From NCBI GenBank assembly GCA_905193085.1, contig CAJJNI010000001.1:1-45492 (forward strand): DNA of 45,492 bases, read 5' to 3'. Made by a program: the position numbers and the translations under genes. The stretch comes from an uncultured Lachnospiraceae bacterium. Lineage in GTDB: Bacteria; Bacillota; Clostridia; Lachnospirales; Lachnospiraceae. Below the pieces are notes generated by a model. That model did no database searches. It saw nothing but the letters and a program-made list of their open reading frames with translations, and was not told where the DNA came from. Positions 1 through 8,705 of this stretch are shown here, piece by piece; the first letter of the stretch is position 1, and each line of letters opens with the position of its first letter.

Positions 1-56
1 ACCCACCTATGAGCAAGCTCATGTGGGTTTAGACCTTTTGACCCTGGCATCATAAT
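1..56. repeat. 3' end of dispersed hairpin element, copy 1 (truncated by window edge)
   Basis: Bases 1-54 are identical, base for base, to 14897-14950. The segment holds a nested hairpin: ACCCAC (1-6) pairs with GTGGGT (23-28) around ATGAGC (9-14) and GCTCAT (17-22). It ends in GGCATCATAAT (46-56), the exact reverse complement of ATTATGATGCC at the 5' end of the complete copy (14777-14787). The 5' part of this copy lies outside the window. It is a non-coding repeat of unknown function. Confidence 0.85.
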
Positions 57-167
57 AAGTAACATCCTGATTAAATATATCACAACAGTCAGGCAGATAC
101 AATTCATTTTTTTACGGAAATATACATATATTAAAAAAAATGTTACAACAATAAGGTAAGTGATTTT

Positions 168-362
168 GTGAAAATTTTAAAGGGACTGTTTAAGATTATA
201 ATTCGTCTTGGATTTGGAACTTTTGGTATATACATATTAAACACAATTCTTTCATTGACGGGTTTTTCTGTAAGTGTGGGAATTAATTTATACACAATCG
301 GACTTCTTGCAGTTATGGGTCTTCCTGCTCTTATTATCTGTTATGGAATGCTATCAATATGA
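168..362 (+). CDS. BofA-like small membrane protein
   Basis: This 64-residue protein is almost entirely hydrophobic, with two likely membrane segments (about 8-30 and 40-62). The order VGINLYT then a Gly/Pro-containing segment (VMGLPAL) resembles the pro-sigma-K processing inhibitor BofA, which in Bacillus holds back the SpoIVFB protease in the mother cell. The start is GTG at 168, with a weak upstream AAGGTAAG ribosome site. It is somewhat shorter than Bacillus BofA (87 residues). No spoIVF gene is nearby, so the role is by resemblance only. It stands alone between the repeat element and the Tad operon. Confidence 0.7.
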   Translation: MKILKGLFKIIIRLGFGTFGIYILNTILSLTGFSVSVGINLYTIGLLAVMGLPALIICYGMLSI

Positions 363-523
363 CGAATAATGTGTTAAAAAAGTGCACAAAATTTCAGTGC
401 CGAATTTGTTACATTTTAACAATGCATATACCGAGTGATTCTACATAATATCAAAAAATCAATACAAAGTAAAAATGCAAATTTGTATGCAATGTCAAAA
501 ATAAAAAATTTGATTTAAAACGC

Positions 524-552
524 TTTACAAAATCTGACAATTTTTTTATAAT
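524..552 (+). promoter_or_regulatory. Sigma-A promoter of the Tad operon
   Basis: The -35 box TTTACA (524-529) and -10 box TATAAT (547-552) are 17 bp apart. Transcription would begin near 559, leaving about 40 nt before the first pilus gene. The rest of the 363-601 gap is A+T-rich and shows no other convincing gene or hairpin. Confidence 0.75.
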
Positions 553-601
553 GCAGTCACATGAAAGATATCTTGATTGAACAAACAGATGAGGAGGGGT
601 A

Positions 602-1120
602 ATTTTAGAAAGTTGTAAAATTGTATTTTTAATTATTATTTTAGTAAGCAGTATAATAGTTGATTTAAAGACTGACAGGATAAGCAACAGAATTATTATT
701 TCAGGTCTGGCAGTTGCATTGGCAGATTTATTTATTCATTTTAGTTTATCGAAATTTATTTATGTGGGGTTTGGTTTATGTATTCCGGTTATATGTTTAC
801 TTCCTTTATTTTATTTTCATATGCTGGGGGCAGGAGATATTAAGCTGTTAGCAGTAACAGGAGCTTTTCTTGGCTGGAAAAGTCTTGTTGTATGTTTTAT
901 GGGGGCGTTATTTGTTGGGGGAATAATTTCTGTGTACAAAATGTGCAGATATCATATTTTTCAAAAGCGTTTCGCTTATTTTTCTCATTATATGAAAATG
1001 TATTTAAAAACAGGCTGTGTTAAGCCATATTATGACAGTAGTCTGGAAGCTGGTGCAAAAGTTCATTTTTCTGTTGCTGTAACTATAGCTGTTGTGCTGT
1101 ATTTGATTGTTGTAAAGTAA
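602..1120 (+). CDS. A24-type prepilin peptidase (TadV/CpaA-like)
   Basis: This is a membrane aspartyl protease that would cleave, and possibly methylate, the Flp pilin and related pseudopilins. Both catalytic regions are visible: the first Asp in VDLKTDRISN just after the first membrane segment, and the second in the GxGD motif as GAGDIKLLA. The first motif lies upstream of the only canonical start (TTG at 719), so the gene must begin earlier. The frame is open from 593, and a strong AGGAGGGG (592-599) is followed by ATT at 602, the only plausible start there. Starting there gives about 173 residues, normal for TadV/CpaA. It is the first gene of the Tad operon. Confidence 0.82.
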   Translation: MLESCKIVFLIIILVSSIIVDLKTDRISNRIIISGLAVALADLFIHFSLSKFIYVGFGLCIPVICLLPLFYFHMLGAGDIKLLAVTGAFLGWKSLVVCFMGALFVGGIISVYKMCRYHIFQKRFAYFSHYMKMYLKTGCVKPYYDSSLEAGAKVHFSVAVTIAVVLYLIVVK

Positions 1121-1143
1121 ATGAAATGGGGTGGGATTATTTA

Positions 1144-2130
1144 TTGAAAAAGAAAATTGGTATATTTGAGGAGGTTGCGTACTCATACCGTCTGATGCAG
1201 AGACTTAATCAAAAAGTGGATTCTTCTTTTGTAGTATACAGCTTTTCTGAGAAAGAGAGCATGGAAGATTTCCTCAATGAAAATTCATTGAGCGTACTTC
1301 TTGTAGGAGAAGACTATTATGATGGTTATCTGGAAGATTGCGATATAAGTAACATTATAATACTCAGCGAAGATAAAGAGCAGATTAAAGACAGACCATG
1401 TATATATAAATATCAGGCGGCAGGAAGTATTTTAAAAGAATTAAAGCTGAAATTAAATATGACAATAGGGTGTGGTATCGACAATGAGTCTGCTGTGAAA
1501 ATAATAGGAGTATATTCTCCTGTTGGAATGTGTGTGAAAACAGGCCTTGCTGTAAATTTATCAAAGAAGTTAGGAGAAACTAACAATGTTCTTTATTTAA
1601 ATTTGTCACCGTTTTGTGGCACAGAGCTTATTGAAATGTTAAGTGGAGAGAAAAAATCAGATGAATTTGCACAAAAGTGGTCGCTGTCAGATGTATTTTA
1701 TTATGCGGAACAGGGGGGTGATTACGGGGAAATATTTGCAAAGTCAATTGCAGAGTGTGGTGGAGTTAAATTGTTTTTGCCGATGGAGTCTCCGGTAGAT
1801 TTGCAGAGTGTTGAGCTGGAGAAATGGAATGACTTTTTCATGAGTTTAAACAGGGGTGATATAGCGCAGATGATAGTTGTTGATTTTGATGAGACAGTCA
1901 GCTGTTATCTCCAGTTATTTGAGCTGTGTGAAAAGATATATATGCCTGTGGCAAAACATTATTATGCTGAACAAAAAGTTAAGAATTTTGATGCATTTAT
2001 AAAAAGGTGTATGACCGGGGAAGTTGGCAAAAAAATACACAGAATATTTATCGGGGAAGATATTCCTGATGACAGTTCTTTTGAAAACTATATAAAAAGT
2101 ATTGTAAAGGGACTGATAAATGATGGATAG
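1144..2130 (+). CDS. TadZ/CpaE-like pilus assembly protein with degenerate Walker A
   Basis: The layout is that of TadZ/CpaE: an N-terminal receiver-like domain (about 1-105) followed by a MinD/ParA-like fold. TadZ normally marks the pole and recruits the pilus ATPase. The nucleotide site is degenerate: the expected KGGxGKT region reads SPVGMCVKTG, keeping the Lys-Thr pair but losing most glycines, so ATP binding may be weak or lost. Two upstream ATGs (1121, 1126) lie inside or before the GGGGTGGG ribosome site. TTG at 1144 sits 8 nt after it and begins directly with MKKKIGIFEE, so it is preferred (328 residues). The 3' end overlaps the ATPase gene by 11 nt. Confidence 0.72.
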   Translation: MKKKIGIFEEVAYSYRLMQRLNQKVDSSFVVYSFSEKESMEDFLNENSLSVLLVGEDYYDGYLEDCDISNIIILSEDKEQIKDRPCIYKYQAAGSILKELKLKLNMTIGCGIDNESAVKIIGVYSPVGMCVKTGLAVNLSKKLGETNNVLYLNLSPFCGTELIEMLSGEKKSDEFAQKWSLSDVFYYAEQGGDYGEIFAKSIAECGGVKLFLPMESPVDLQSVELEKWNDFFMSLNRGDIAQMIVVDFDETVSCYLQLFELCEKIYMPVAKHYYAEQKVKNFDAFIKRCMTGEVGKKIHRIFIGEDIPDDSSFENYIKSIVKGLINDG

Positions 2131-3331
2131 AAATACATTTGATAAATGTAGAAGAGAGTTAAGAAAAATTGTTCTGTCAAAAATAGATTGTTTTAATGAT
2201 ATAGAAGATGAGGAAGTGTATAAGTGGATAGATGAAGCGCTTATGGAGAAATGCAGAACCGTATATTTATCTATTTCTGACAGAAAACAATTGAGGCTTG
2301 AAATTTTCAATTCGTTAAGAAAGCTTGATGTACTTCAGGAAATAGTTGACTGTCCGGATATTACGGAGATTATGGTGAATGGAACGGAGCATATATTTAT
2401 AGAAAAAGCGGGTCAGATATATGAATGGGACAGACATTTTGAAAGTCATGAAAAGCTATGGGATGTGATACAGCATATAGTATCAAAAACAAACCGTATT
2501 GTAAATGAATCATCTCCGATAGTTGATACAAGACTTGAAAATGGTTCGAGAGTAAATGTTGTACTGCCGCCAATAGCAATAAATGGTCCGATTGTCACCA
2601 TAAGAAGATTTCCGGAAGAGGCAATTACAATGGAAGGATTGCTTAAGCTTAATTCAATTGATGAGCCTACAGCGTATTTTCTGGAAAAGCTTGTCAAAGC
2701 AAAATATAACATAATCATAAGTGGAGGAACCGGTTCGGGGAAGACAACTTTTTTGAATGTACTTTCAGAGTTTATTCCTAAAGATGAAAGAATAATAACA
2801 ATAGAAGATGCTGCCGAACTTCAGATAAGAGGGATTGCAAATCTTGTAAGGCTCGAAACCCGTAACGCAAATTCAGAAGGAAAAAATGAAATTGGAATGA
2901 GGGAGCTTATAAAAAGTGCCTTGCGAATGCGCCCGGACAGAATAATTATTGGAGAAACAAGGGGAGCTGAGTGTGTGGAACTTCTTCAGGCAATGAATAC
3001 AGGGCACGATGGGTCAATATCAACAGGGCATGCCAACAGTGCGTCTGATATGCTTGCCAGAATGGAGATGATGGTTCTTATGGGTATGGATATACCACTT
3101 GTAGCAGTTCAAAGACAGATTGCATCTGCTATAGATATTATAATTCATCTGGGAAGAATGAAAGATAAAAGCCGTAAAGTTCTGGAAGTTGTTGAGGTGG
3201 AGGGGTATAAGAATGGTGAATTTATGTTGAATCCTTTAGTAAAGTTTGTTAGTGAAGGGGAAAAGAATAATAAAATATATGGGAAATATGAGGTGTGCGG
3301 ACAACTTAAAAATGACTTTAAGTTAAATTAA
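2120..3331 (+). CDS. tadA: Tad pilus secretion ATPase (CpaF/TadA family)
   Basis: This hexameric cytoplasmic ATPase powers pilin assembly or retraction. The 403-residue protein has the family's N-terminal all-helical part followed by the type II/IV secretion ATPase domain: Walker A SGGTGSGKTT, Asp box TIEDAAELQ, Walker B RPDRIIIGETRG and the His motif STGHANSASDML. Length and motif order are normal for CpaF. It starts inside the preceding gene (ATG at 2120 or 2123), so translation is probably coupled to tadZ. Confidence 0.93.
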   Translation: MMDRNTFDKCRRELRKIVLSKIDCFNDIEDEEVYKWIDEALMEKCRTVYLSISDRKQLRLEIFNSLRKLDVLQEIVDCPDITEIMVNGTEHIFIEKAGQIYEWDRHFESHEKLWDVIQHIVSKTNRIVNESSPIVDTRLENGSRVNVVLPPIAINGPIVTIRRFPEEAITMEGLLKLNSIDEPTAYFLEKLVKAKYNIIISGGTGSGKTTFLNVLSEFIPKDERIITIEDAAELQIRGIANLVRLETRNANSEGKNEIGMRELIKSALRMRPDRIIIGETRGAECVELLQAMNTGHDGSISTGHANSASDMLARMEMMVLMGMDIPLVAVQRQIASAIDIIIHLGRMKDKSRKVLEVVEVEGYKNGEFMLNPLVKFVSEGEKNNKIYGKYEVCGQLKNDFKLN

Positions 3332-3383
3332 AAATGAAAAAAAGAGAAGTATTCAGGAAGGCTTATTGTTTGAGGGGGATAGT

Positions 3384-4145
3384 ATGAAAAAAAGTGCTCT
3401 GAAATATGTTGATTATAATCATATTAAATTTACTTATATGCAGTTATTTATGGAATGTTTTAAGGGTATTTGTCTTATTGCAGTAATCAGTTATCTGTTT
3501 TACCGCTCGGTTATTGCATTTGTATTTTGTCTTCCGTTGCTTGTATTGTTTTTAAAATATCAGAAGACAAAATTTATAAATGAAAGAAAACAAAATCTTC
3601 AGATACAGTTTAAAGAAGGAATAACTGTTCTTTTATCAGGACTTGAAGCCGGGTATTCAATAGAAAATGCATTTGAAGATGCCTGCGGTGAATTAAGACA
3701 GATGTATGAAAAAGAGACAGATATAGAAAAAGAATTTCAGAATATATGCTGTGGTGTAAGGTTAAATGAACCGATTGAAGAAATGATAATGAATTTTGCA
3801 TCAAGAAGTCATATAGATGATATTAAAAGTTTTGCACAGGTATTTATGATTGCAAAGAAAAGGGGTGGAGATATGCCTGCTGTTTTAAAATCATCTATAG
3901 GAACTATTCAGGAAAAGTTAGAGGTAAGGCAGGAAATAGATACGATATTATCAGGCAAAAAATTAGAACATAGTATTATGTCTGTTGTACCGGCGGCAAT
4001 ATTGTTTTATGTAAACCTTACATCACCGGAATTTACAGAAGTGTTATATTCCTGTATTGCCGGAAGAATTGTTATGACAATATGCCTTATAGTATATATT
4101 ATTTCCATAATTGTTGGAAGAAAAATAGTTGATATTGAAATCTGA
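3384..4145 (+). CDS. tadB: Tad pilus inner-membrane protein TadB
   Basis: This is a platform protein of the Tad pilus with one type II secretion F domain (about residues 75-200), flanked by two N-terminal and two C-terminal membrane segments. The F-domain signature is visible at LLSGLEAGYSIENAF and in the helix around MIAKKRGGDMPAVL. ATG at 3384 follows a GAGGGGGA ribosome site; the longer reading from TTG 3366 lacks one. The stop codon overlaps the start of tadC (TGATG), as expected for partners in one complex. Confidence 0.88.
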   Translation: MKKSALKYVDYNHIKFTYMQLFMECFKGICLIAVISYLFYRSVIAFVFCLPLLVLFLKYQKTKFINERKQNLQIQFKEGITVLLSGLEAGYSIENAFEDACGELRQMYEKETDIEKEFQNICCGVRLNEPIEEMIMNFASRSHIDDIKSFAQVFMIAKKRGGDMPAVLKSSIGTIQEKLEVRQEIDTILSGKKLEHSIMSVVPAAILFYVNLTSPEFTEVLYSCIAGRIVMTICLIVYIISIIVGRKIVDIEI

Positions 4146-5524
4146 TGGGAGGAGATTTTATTAAGAGCACAATTTTTGATAAGCTGGGAGAAAAAACATA
4201 TTGTTTAATTAGAAAGTATAAATTATTCGACAGTTATTTCTTAAAAATGGGAGATAAACTTAAAGTGGTTCATGCTGAAAATACACATAAAGATTTGTTA
4301 AAGTCGTATATGGCACATAAATTTAAGCTTATATATGAATTTATGATTGTGGGAGTATTTCTTGTGATATTGGCATTTAATGTGTTTTATTCAGAGAAAG
4401 GTATTACCGAATTAGAGCGGCAGGATTTATGGGGGGAAGATGAGGAAAGACAATTACTTGCAAAGACGGAAGATGGCGAAAGTCTGGTAGATATTACAGT
4501 TTCACATAAACAGGTTTCAGAGGATACAATGCGTCTTATTATGGAAGAAAAAGCAGAACAGCTTGAATCGTATATTTTAGGTGAAAACAAATCAACAGAC
4601 AGTATAAGTTCTGATTTAAATCTTATTACAAAGGTTCCTGACACAGATATCGATGTTTGCTGGGAGATTGAAGAAAATGATGTGCTTAACTCTGACGGAA
4701 GCGTGGTACAGGAAAATCTTAATCAAGACGGAGCTTTGGTAAAGCTTAAGGCGGTATTAAGCTTTAAAGAAATTACAACGGAAAATGAATTTTTTGTAAA
4801 TGTAGTACAACCTGAGTGTAGTGATTTGGAAAAAGAACAGTTAAAGCTTGTTAATATTCTTAAAGAGGCAGATGAAAATACCGTATCAGAAGACCGTCTT
4901 GTGCTGCCCGGGAAAGTAGATAATAAAAACATAACATATACTGCTGTAGATAATAAAAATAATATTTGGATTATTCCTGTAATGATGTTAATCTGTATTC
5001 CATTATTATTTTTATCTGAAGATGAGAAACTTAATAAGCAGAAGAAAGTAAGAGAAAATCAGATGCTTGCAGATTATCCGGATATTGTTAATAAATTAAT
5101 TTTGTATCTTGGTGCAGGACTTACAATACAGGGAGCTTTAGATTTAATATCCCGAAATTATCTTGCGCAGAAAAAACAAAATAAAACATACAAAAGGTAT
5201 GCGTATGAAGAGGTGATGTATGTCTGCAGAAAAATTCAGGGTGGTGCAGGTGTTACAGAAGGGCTTGAAATTTTATCACAAAGATGTGCTGTAGCACCGT
5301 TTAGAAAGTTATGTATGATTCTTATGCAAAATATGAAAAAAGGTTCGGGTGAACTTATAGCACTGCTTCATCATGAAGCCGCAGGTGCTTTTGAAGTAAG
5401 AAAAAATTCTGCGAGAAAAATGGGAGAAGAAGCCGGAACAAAGCTGTTATTTCCAATGATTATGTCATTGGGAGTAGTAATTATAATTTTAATTGTTCCG
5501 GCATGGATGACATTTCAGGTATAG
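4145..5524 (+). CDS. tadC: Tad pilus inner-membrane protein TadC with inserted Ig-like domain
   Basis: The C-terminal half (about 290-459) is a type II secretion F domain with LGAGLTIQGALDLISR, KGSGELIALL and a last hydrophobic segment, pairing with TadB. At 459 residues it is much longer than usual (about 300). The excess is an acidic region between membrane segment 1 (about 62-80) and segment 2 (about 275-291). Within it, about 155-225 reads like a bacterial Ig-like module: a conserved Trp (CWEIEENDVL), NSDGSVV, then alternating hydrophobic strands ending FFVNVVQP. The insertion would face outside. The start overlaps tadB by 1 nt; an internal GGAGGAG followed by ATT at 4160 is an alternative. 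Confidence 0.85.
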   Translation: MGGDFIKSTIFDKLGEKTYCLIRKYKLFDSYFLKMGDKLKVVHAENTHKDLLKSYMAHKFKLIYEFMIVGVFLVILAFNVFYSEKGITELERQDLWGEDEERQLLAKTEDGESLVDITVSHKQVSEDTMRLIMEEKAEQLESYILGENKSTDSISSDLNLITKVPDTDIDVCWEIEENDVLNSDGSVVQENLNQDGALVKLKAVLSFKEITTENEFFVNVVQPECSDLEKEQLKLVNILKEADENTVSEDRLVLPGKVDNKNITYTAVDNKNNIWIIPVMMLICIPLLFLSEDEKLNKQKKVRENQMLADYPDIVNKLILYLGAGLTIQGALDLISRNYLAQKKQNKTYKRYAYEEVMYVCRKIQGGAGVTEGLEILSQRCAVAPFRKLCMILMQNMKKGSGELIALLHHEAAGAFEVRKNSARKMGEEAGTKLLFPMIMSLGVVIIILIVPAWMTFQV

Positions 5525-5540
5525 GTAAGGGGGATTATTT

Positions 5541-5759
5541 ATGTTAAGGAATAATTTAATTTGTACAATGTATAACAGAAAAAGAAATATAATTAAGCTT
5601 TTATCTGATTTTATTAAGGAAGAAGATGGAATTGGAGTTGTTGAAATTATACTGATATTAGTAGTTTTGATAAGTCTTGTGTTGATTTTTAAAAGCAAAA
5701 TAACAAACCTTGTGAATTCTATATTTACAAAAATTACTAATAATGCAAATCAGGTTTAG
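5541..5759 (+). CDS. flp: Flp-type pilin precursor
   Basis: This 72-residue prepilin is the main subunit of the Tad pilus. A positively charged 30-residue leader ends in EEDG. Cleavage after Gly30 would give a mature protein beginning IGVVE, with the required Glu at +5, followed by a hydrophobic helix (about 33-50) and a short tail. The mature subunit would be about 42 residues, within the small Flp range. A GTAAGGGGG ribosome site precedes the ATG. It is placed between tadC and the pseudopilin-like genes. Confidence 0.9.
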   Translation: MLRNNLICTMYNRKRNIIKLLSDFIKEEDGIGVVEIILILVVLISLVLIFKSKITNLVNSIFTKITNNANQV

Positions 5760-5781
5760 ATAAGAGTCTGGAGGAGTTGAT

Positions 5782-7308
5782 TTGAGGCGGGGAGAATTAA
5801 CAGTTTTTTTTGCAATGGTATTTATACTGATAGTTGCATTGCTGTCTTCTCTTGTTGAAGTATCAAGGCGGCAGGGAGTGCGTATGCAGGTCGTGACTGC
5901 AACTGATGCGGCATGTGAGTCTGTGTTTGCAGAGTATGATACAAAAATGCTTGAAAAATTTAAAGTGTTTTTTTATGACGGTGCTTATGGGGCAAATGAC
6001 AGTATTGAAAATAATATTTTAAGTAAGGTTGGCAGTGATATAAATATAATGCTTAATCCACAAGATGAAATGATGGGTTCATATACAGATTTATATAAAA
6101 TATCTGTAAATGACAGTGAATTAAAATCGGTAGTGCTGGCAACAGATGATGAGGGAATGGTATTCAGGGAACAGGCAATTTTATCAGTAAAGGACAGATA
6201 TGGAATTTCATATGCCGAAGATTTACTGTCAAAAACTGATATTCTTAAGAAAAACATAGAAGATGGAAATTCTTATAAAGAGGCGGAAGAGAGTAATAAT
6301 GAGCAGATTAAATCTTTTGAGGAGCAAAAGACCCAGATAGACAAAGAGAATAAAGAGGCAGCGAAGCAGGCTGCGGCCAATGAAAATCCGGCTGCGGCAG
6401 TCGAAGTAAAAAAATCTCTTGGAATATTAGAACTTGTAAAGCCGGATAATTATACGGTGTCGCAGATGCAGATAGATACATCAGTTATGCCATCAAAAAG
6501 ACAGTTGAATAAGGGGAGCGGTATGAAATCTTATTCAGAAGATGTATTATCTGATGTGCTGTTTAATGAATATTTATTTAATACATTCAGTTGTGCTGTC
6601 ATGGGAGAAGCTGAACAGGAAAATAAACAGCAGAATACACAGACGAATTTACAGAGCAATATTTTAAATTATCAGTTGGAATATCTTCTTTCCGGAAAAG
6701 AAAATGATACAGATAATTTAAAAGCTGTAGCAGAGAAATTGCTTTTAATCAGAGAGGGGGCAAATTTTGCATATTTACTTACTGATGGAATTAAAACTGC
6801 GCAGGCGGAAACTCTGGCTGTGACATTAGTTGGATATACAGGACTTGTACCTCTGATTGAAGCAACTAAATATGCAATTCTTGCTTCATGGGCTTTTGCT
6901 GAAAGCTGTTATGATGTAAAAAGATTACTGTCGGGTAAAAAAGTTTCTGTCATAAAGAACAGTGCTAACTGGCAGCTTGAATTGTCTAATATATCAAACT
7001 TAACTTCGCAGGAATTAAAAGATGATAGTGATGGAATTACATATATGTCATATTTGAAGCTGTTGTTGTTACTTGAGCCGCAGAGAAATATTGCAAAAAG
7101 ATGTATTGATATGGTTGAGATGCTTATGTGCGTTGAGGAATTTTATGAGGAATTTAAATTAGATGCAATGATATGTGAAATGAAATTAAAAATTAAATTT
7201 TATTCAGACAGTGTATTTTATATGTTTCCATTTATGCATAAATATATCTGGAATCCTACAAGTGTATATATTGCAGAGAGAAATTATTCATACAATATGT
7301 GGCGTTAG
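5782..7308 (+). CDS. Tad-locus minor pilin-like protein (DUF5702/TadG-like)
   Basis: This 508-residue protein has one N-terminal membrane helix (about 8-28) followed by a large extracytoplasmic part. The start, GELTVFFAMVFILIVALLSS then a conserved Glu/Arg pair, matches the DUF5702 type found beside Flp pilins in Clostridia, where it occupies the TadG position. TTG at 5782 follows GGAGGAG at good spacing. A Gln/Glu/Ala-rich stretch at about 165-210 is probably coiled or flexible. The molecular role is unknown; a tip or minor pilus component is inferred from position. Confidence 0.72.
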   Translation: MRRGELTVFFAMVFILIVALLSSLVEVSRRQGVRMQVVTATDAACESVFAEYDTKMLEKFKVFFYDGAYGANDSIENNILSKVGSDINIMLNPQDEMMGSYTDLYKISVNDSELKSVVLATDDEGMVFREQAILSVKDRYGISYAEDLLSKTDILKKNIEDGNSYKEAEESNNEQIKSFEEQKTQIDKENKEAAKQAAANENPAAAVEVKKSLGILELVKPDNYTVSQMQIDTSVMPSKRQLNKGSGMKSYSEDVLSDVLFNEYLFNTFSCAVMGEAEQENKQQNTQTNLQSNILNYQLEYLLSGKENDTDNLKAVAEKLLLIREGANFAYLLTDGIKTAQAETLAVTLVGYTGLVPLIEATKYAILASWAFAESCYDVKRLLSGKKVSVIKNSANWQLELSNISNLTSQELKDDSDGITYMSYLKLLLLLEPQRNIAKRCIDMVEMLMCVEEFYEEFKLDAMICEMKLKIKFYSDSVFYMFPFMHKYIWNPTSVYIAERNYSYNMWR

Positions 7309-7330
7309 TTTTTATGGGAGGTGAATAAGG

Positions 7331-8254
7331 ATGCCCTTTTTCGAAAATAAATCAAATTCTATTAATTTTTACTCTCTGTTTAATTATAGCAAAACTCCCC
7401 TTCGTATTTTTATACATTCTAAAAAAGTGCTGATACGAAAAAGGGTATCCTTATTTGCCTTGTGTAAAAAAGCGTCATTGACAGTTGAGGCAGCATTAAT
7501 TTTTCCGTTTTTTGTATGTGCATGCATAATGATTCTATATTTTGGAGAGTTATTCAGGCTTGAGACAAGAATTACACAGGAGCTTTATAATTCTTCAAAA
7601 ACATATGCACAGTATGCGGGGCTGCTTGCAAATGGAGATATGGAAGAGAGTCAGTTAATGAAAGCAGGTATTTCTGGTATTGGTATTTACCAGATATCGC
7701 AGTCATTTAAAAATAATCTGGGTGAAGAGTTTAATGACAAATTTCTTATGACTAAAGGAAACTTATCATATTCTTTTTTACATTCAAAGATTGATGAGGA
7801 TTATGTTGATTTGGTGGTAACATATCGTGTTAAATTTAATATTCCGCTTTTATCATTTAAGGCAATTCCGATAGTTCAAAGATGCAGATTCAGTTCATGG
7901 AGTGGAAGACAGAGAATAAAGAAGTCAGGTGATGATGATACAATAGTCTATGTTACCTCAACCGGAACAGTTTATCATAGAAGCAGGGATTGTACATATA
8001 TTAGATTGTCAATACAGAATGTAAAGTACAGTGATGTCGGTTCAAAGAGAAATGAAAGTGGAGCAAAATATTATCCATGTGAAAAATGTTTCAAAAAAAC
8101 CACTTTGGGAGAGGTGGTTTACATAACGAATACAGGAACAAGATATCATAATAATATAAATTGCAGTGAGCTTAAAAGAACTGTACATGAAGTAAGATTA
8201 TCTGATGTGAAAGATACAAAAAGACCATGTAACAAATGTGGAAATTCAGAATAA
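7331..8254 (+). CDS. TadE-like pseudopilin with two C-terminal zinc-knuckle-like repeats
   Basis: After an unusually long leader of about 51 residues, the TadE signature SLTVEAALIFPFF begins a membrane helix, with the prepilin-type Glu at +5 if cleavage follows the Ala. The extracellular middle part resembles TadE. Two repeats follow (about 206-252 and 261-305), each reading VY-T-TGT-YH, then a Cys, V-LSD or V-YSD, and a C-terminal PCxxC or CxKC. The spaced His and three Cys per repeat suggest a small metal site, similar to modules at the ends of other secreted Firmicute proteins. ATG 7331 follows GGGAGGTG. The repeats are unusual for TadE. Confidence 0.75.
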   Translation: MPFFENKSNSINFYSLFNYSKTPLRIFIHSKKVLIRKRVSLFALCKKASLTVEAALIFPFFVCACIMILYFGELFRLETRITQELYNSSKTYAQYAGLLANGDMEESQLMKAGISGIGIYQISQSFKNNLGEEFNDKFLMTKGNLSYSFLHSKIDEDYVDLVVTYRVKFNIPLLSFKAIPIVQRCRFSSWSGRQRIKKSGDDDTIVYVTSTGTVYHRSRDCTYIRLSIQNVKYSDVGSKRNESGAKYYPCEKCFKKTTLGEVVYITNTGTRYHNNINCSELKRTVHEVRLSDVKDTKRPCNKCGNSE

Positions 8255-8270
8255 AGAGGGGGGATGAACA

Positions 8271-8705
8271 ATATATAAGCATATTATTTTGATTAAATTT
8301 ATAAGTCTTATGCTAATGCTTATACCTGAAATGATATTGGATATAAGAACGAAAAAAATATGGGTTCCATGGATTGTTATTTTTTTCATTGAGGCAGTAA
8401 TACTTGCCATTATGCGTATTATTGGATGGGGAGAATTACTGTATGGAATTATACCGGGAATTTTGTTAGTTATAATAAGTATATTAACAAGAGGGGCAAT
8501 TGGATTGGGGGACGGATATATAGTATGTGTAATAGGAAGTTTGTTTGGTCTGGAAAATACAGTGGCAGTGCTTGTTATTGCTATGCTGATATCTGCTTTT
8601 GCAGGAGGAATACTTATGTTAATAAGACATTGGAAAAGAAAAGATACAATTCCTTTTGTTCCATTTCTACTCATAGGGGTAATGCTACAACTTCTGAATT
8701 TGTAG
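8271..8705 (+). CDS. Second A24-type prepilin peptidase; start uncertain
   Basis: Both aspartyl-protease motifs are present: the first Asp in MILDIRTKKIWVPW and the GxGD motif as GLGDGYIVC, in a protein with several membrane helices and about 140 residues. It probably processes the pseudopilins of the locus. The only canonical start (TTG 8289) is 25 nt past the GAGGGGGG ribosome site (8256-8263) and cuts close to the first motif. ATG at 8264 is in the wrong frame and stops after four codons. ATA at 8271 has ideal spacing and is used here. One extra TA in the TATATA tract would instead restore the ATG. The gene abuts the next (TAG then ATG). Confidence 0.75.
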   Translation: MYKHIILIKFISLMLMLIPEMILDIRTKKIWVPWIVIFFIEAVILAIMRIIGWGELLYGIIPGILLVIISILTRGAIGLGDGYIVCVIGSLFGLENTVAVLVIAMLISAFAGGILMLIRHWKRKDTIPFVPFLLIGVMLQLLNL

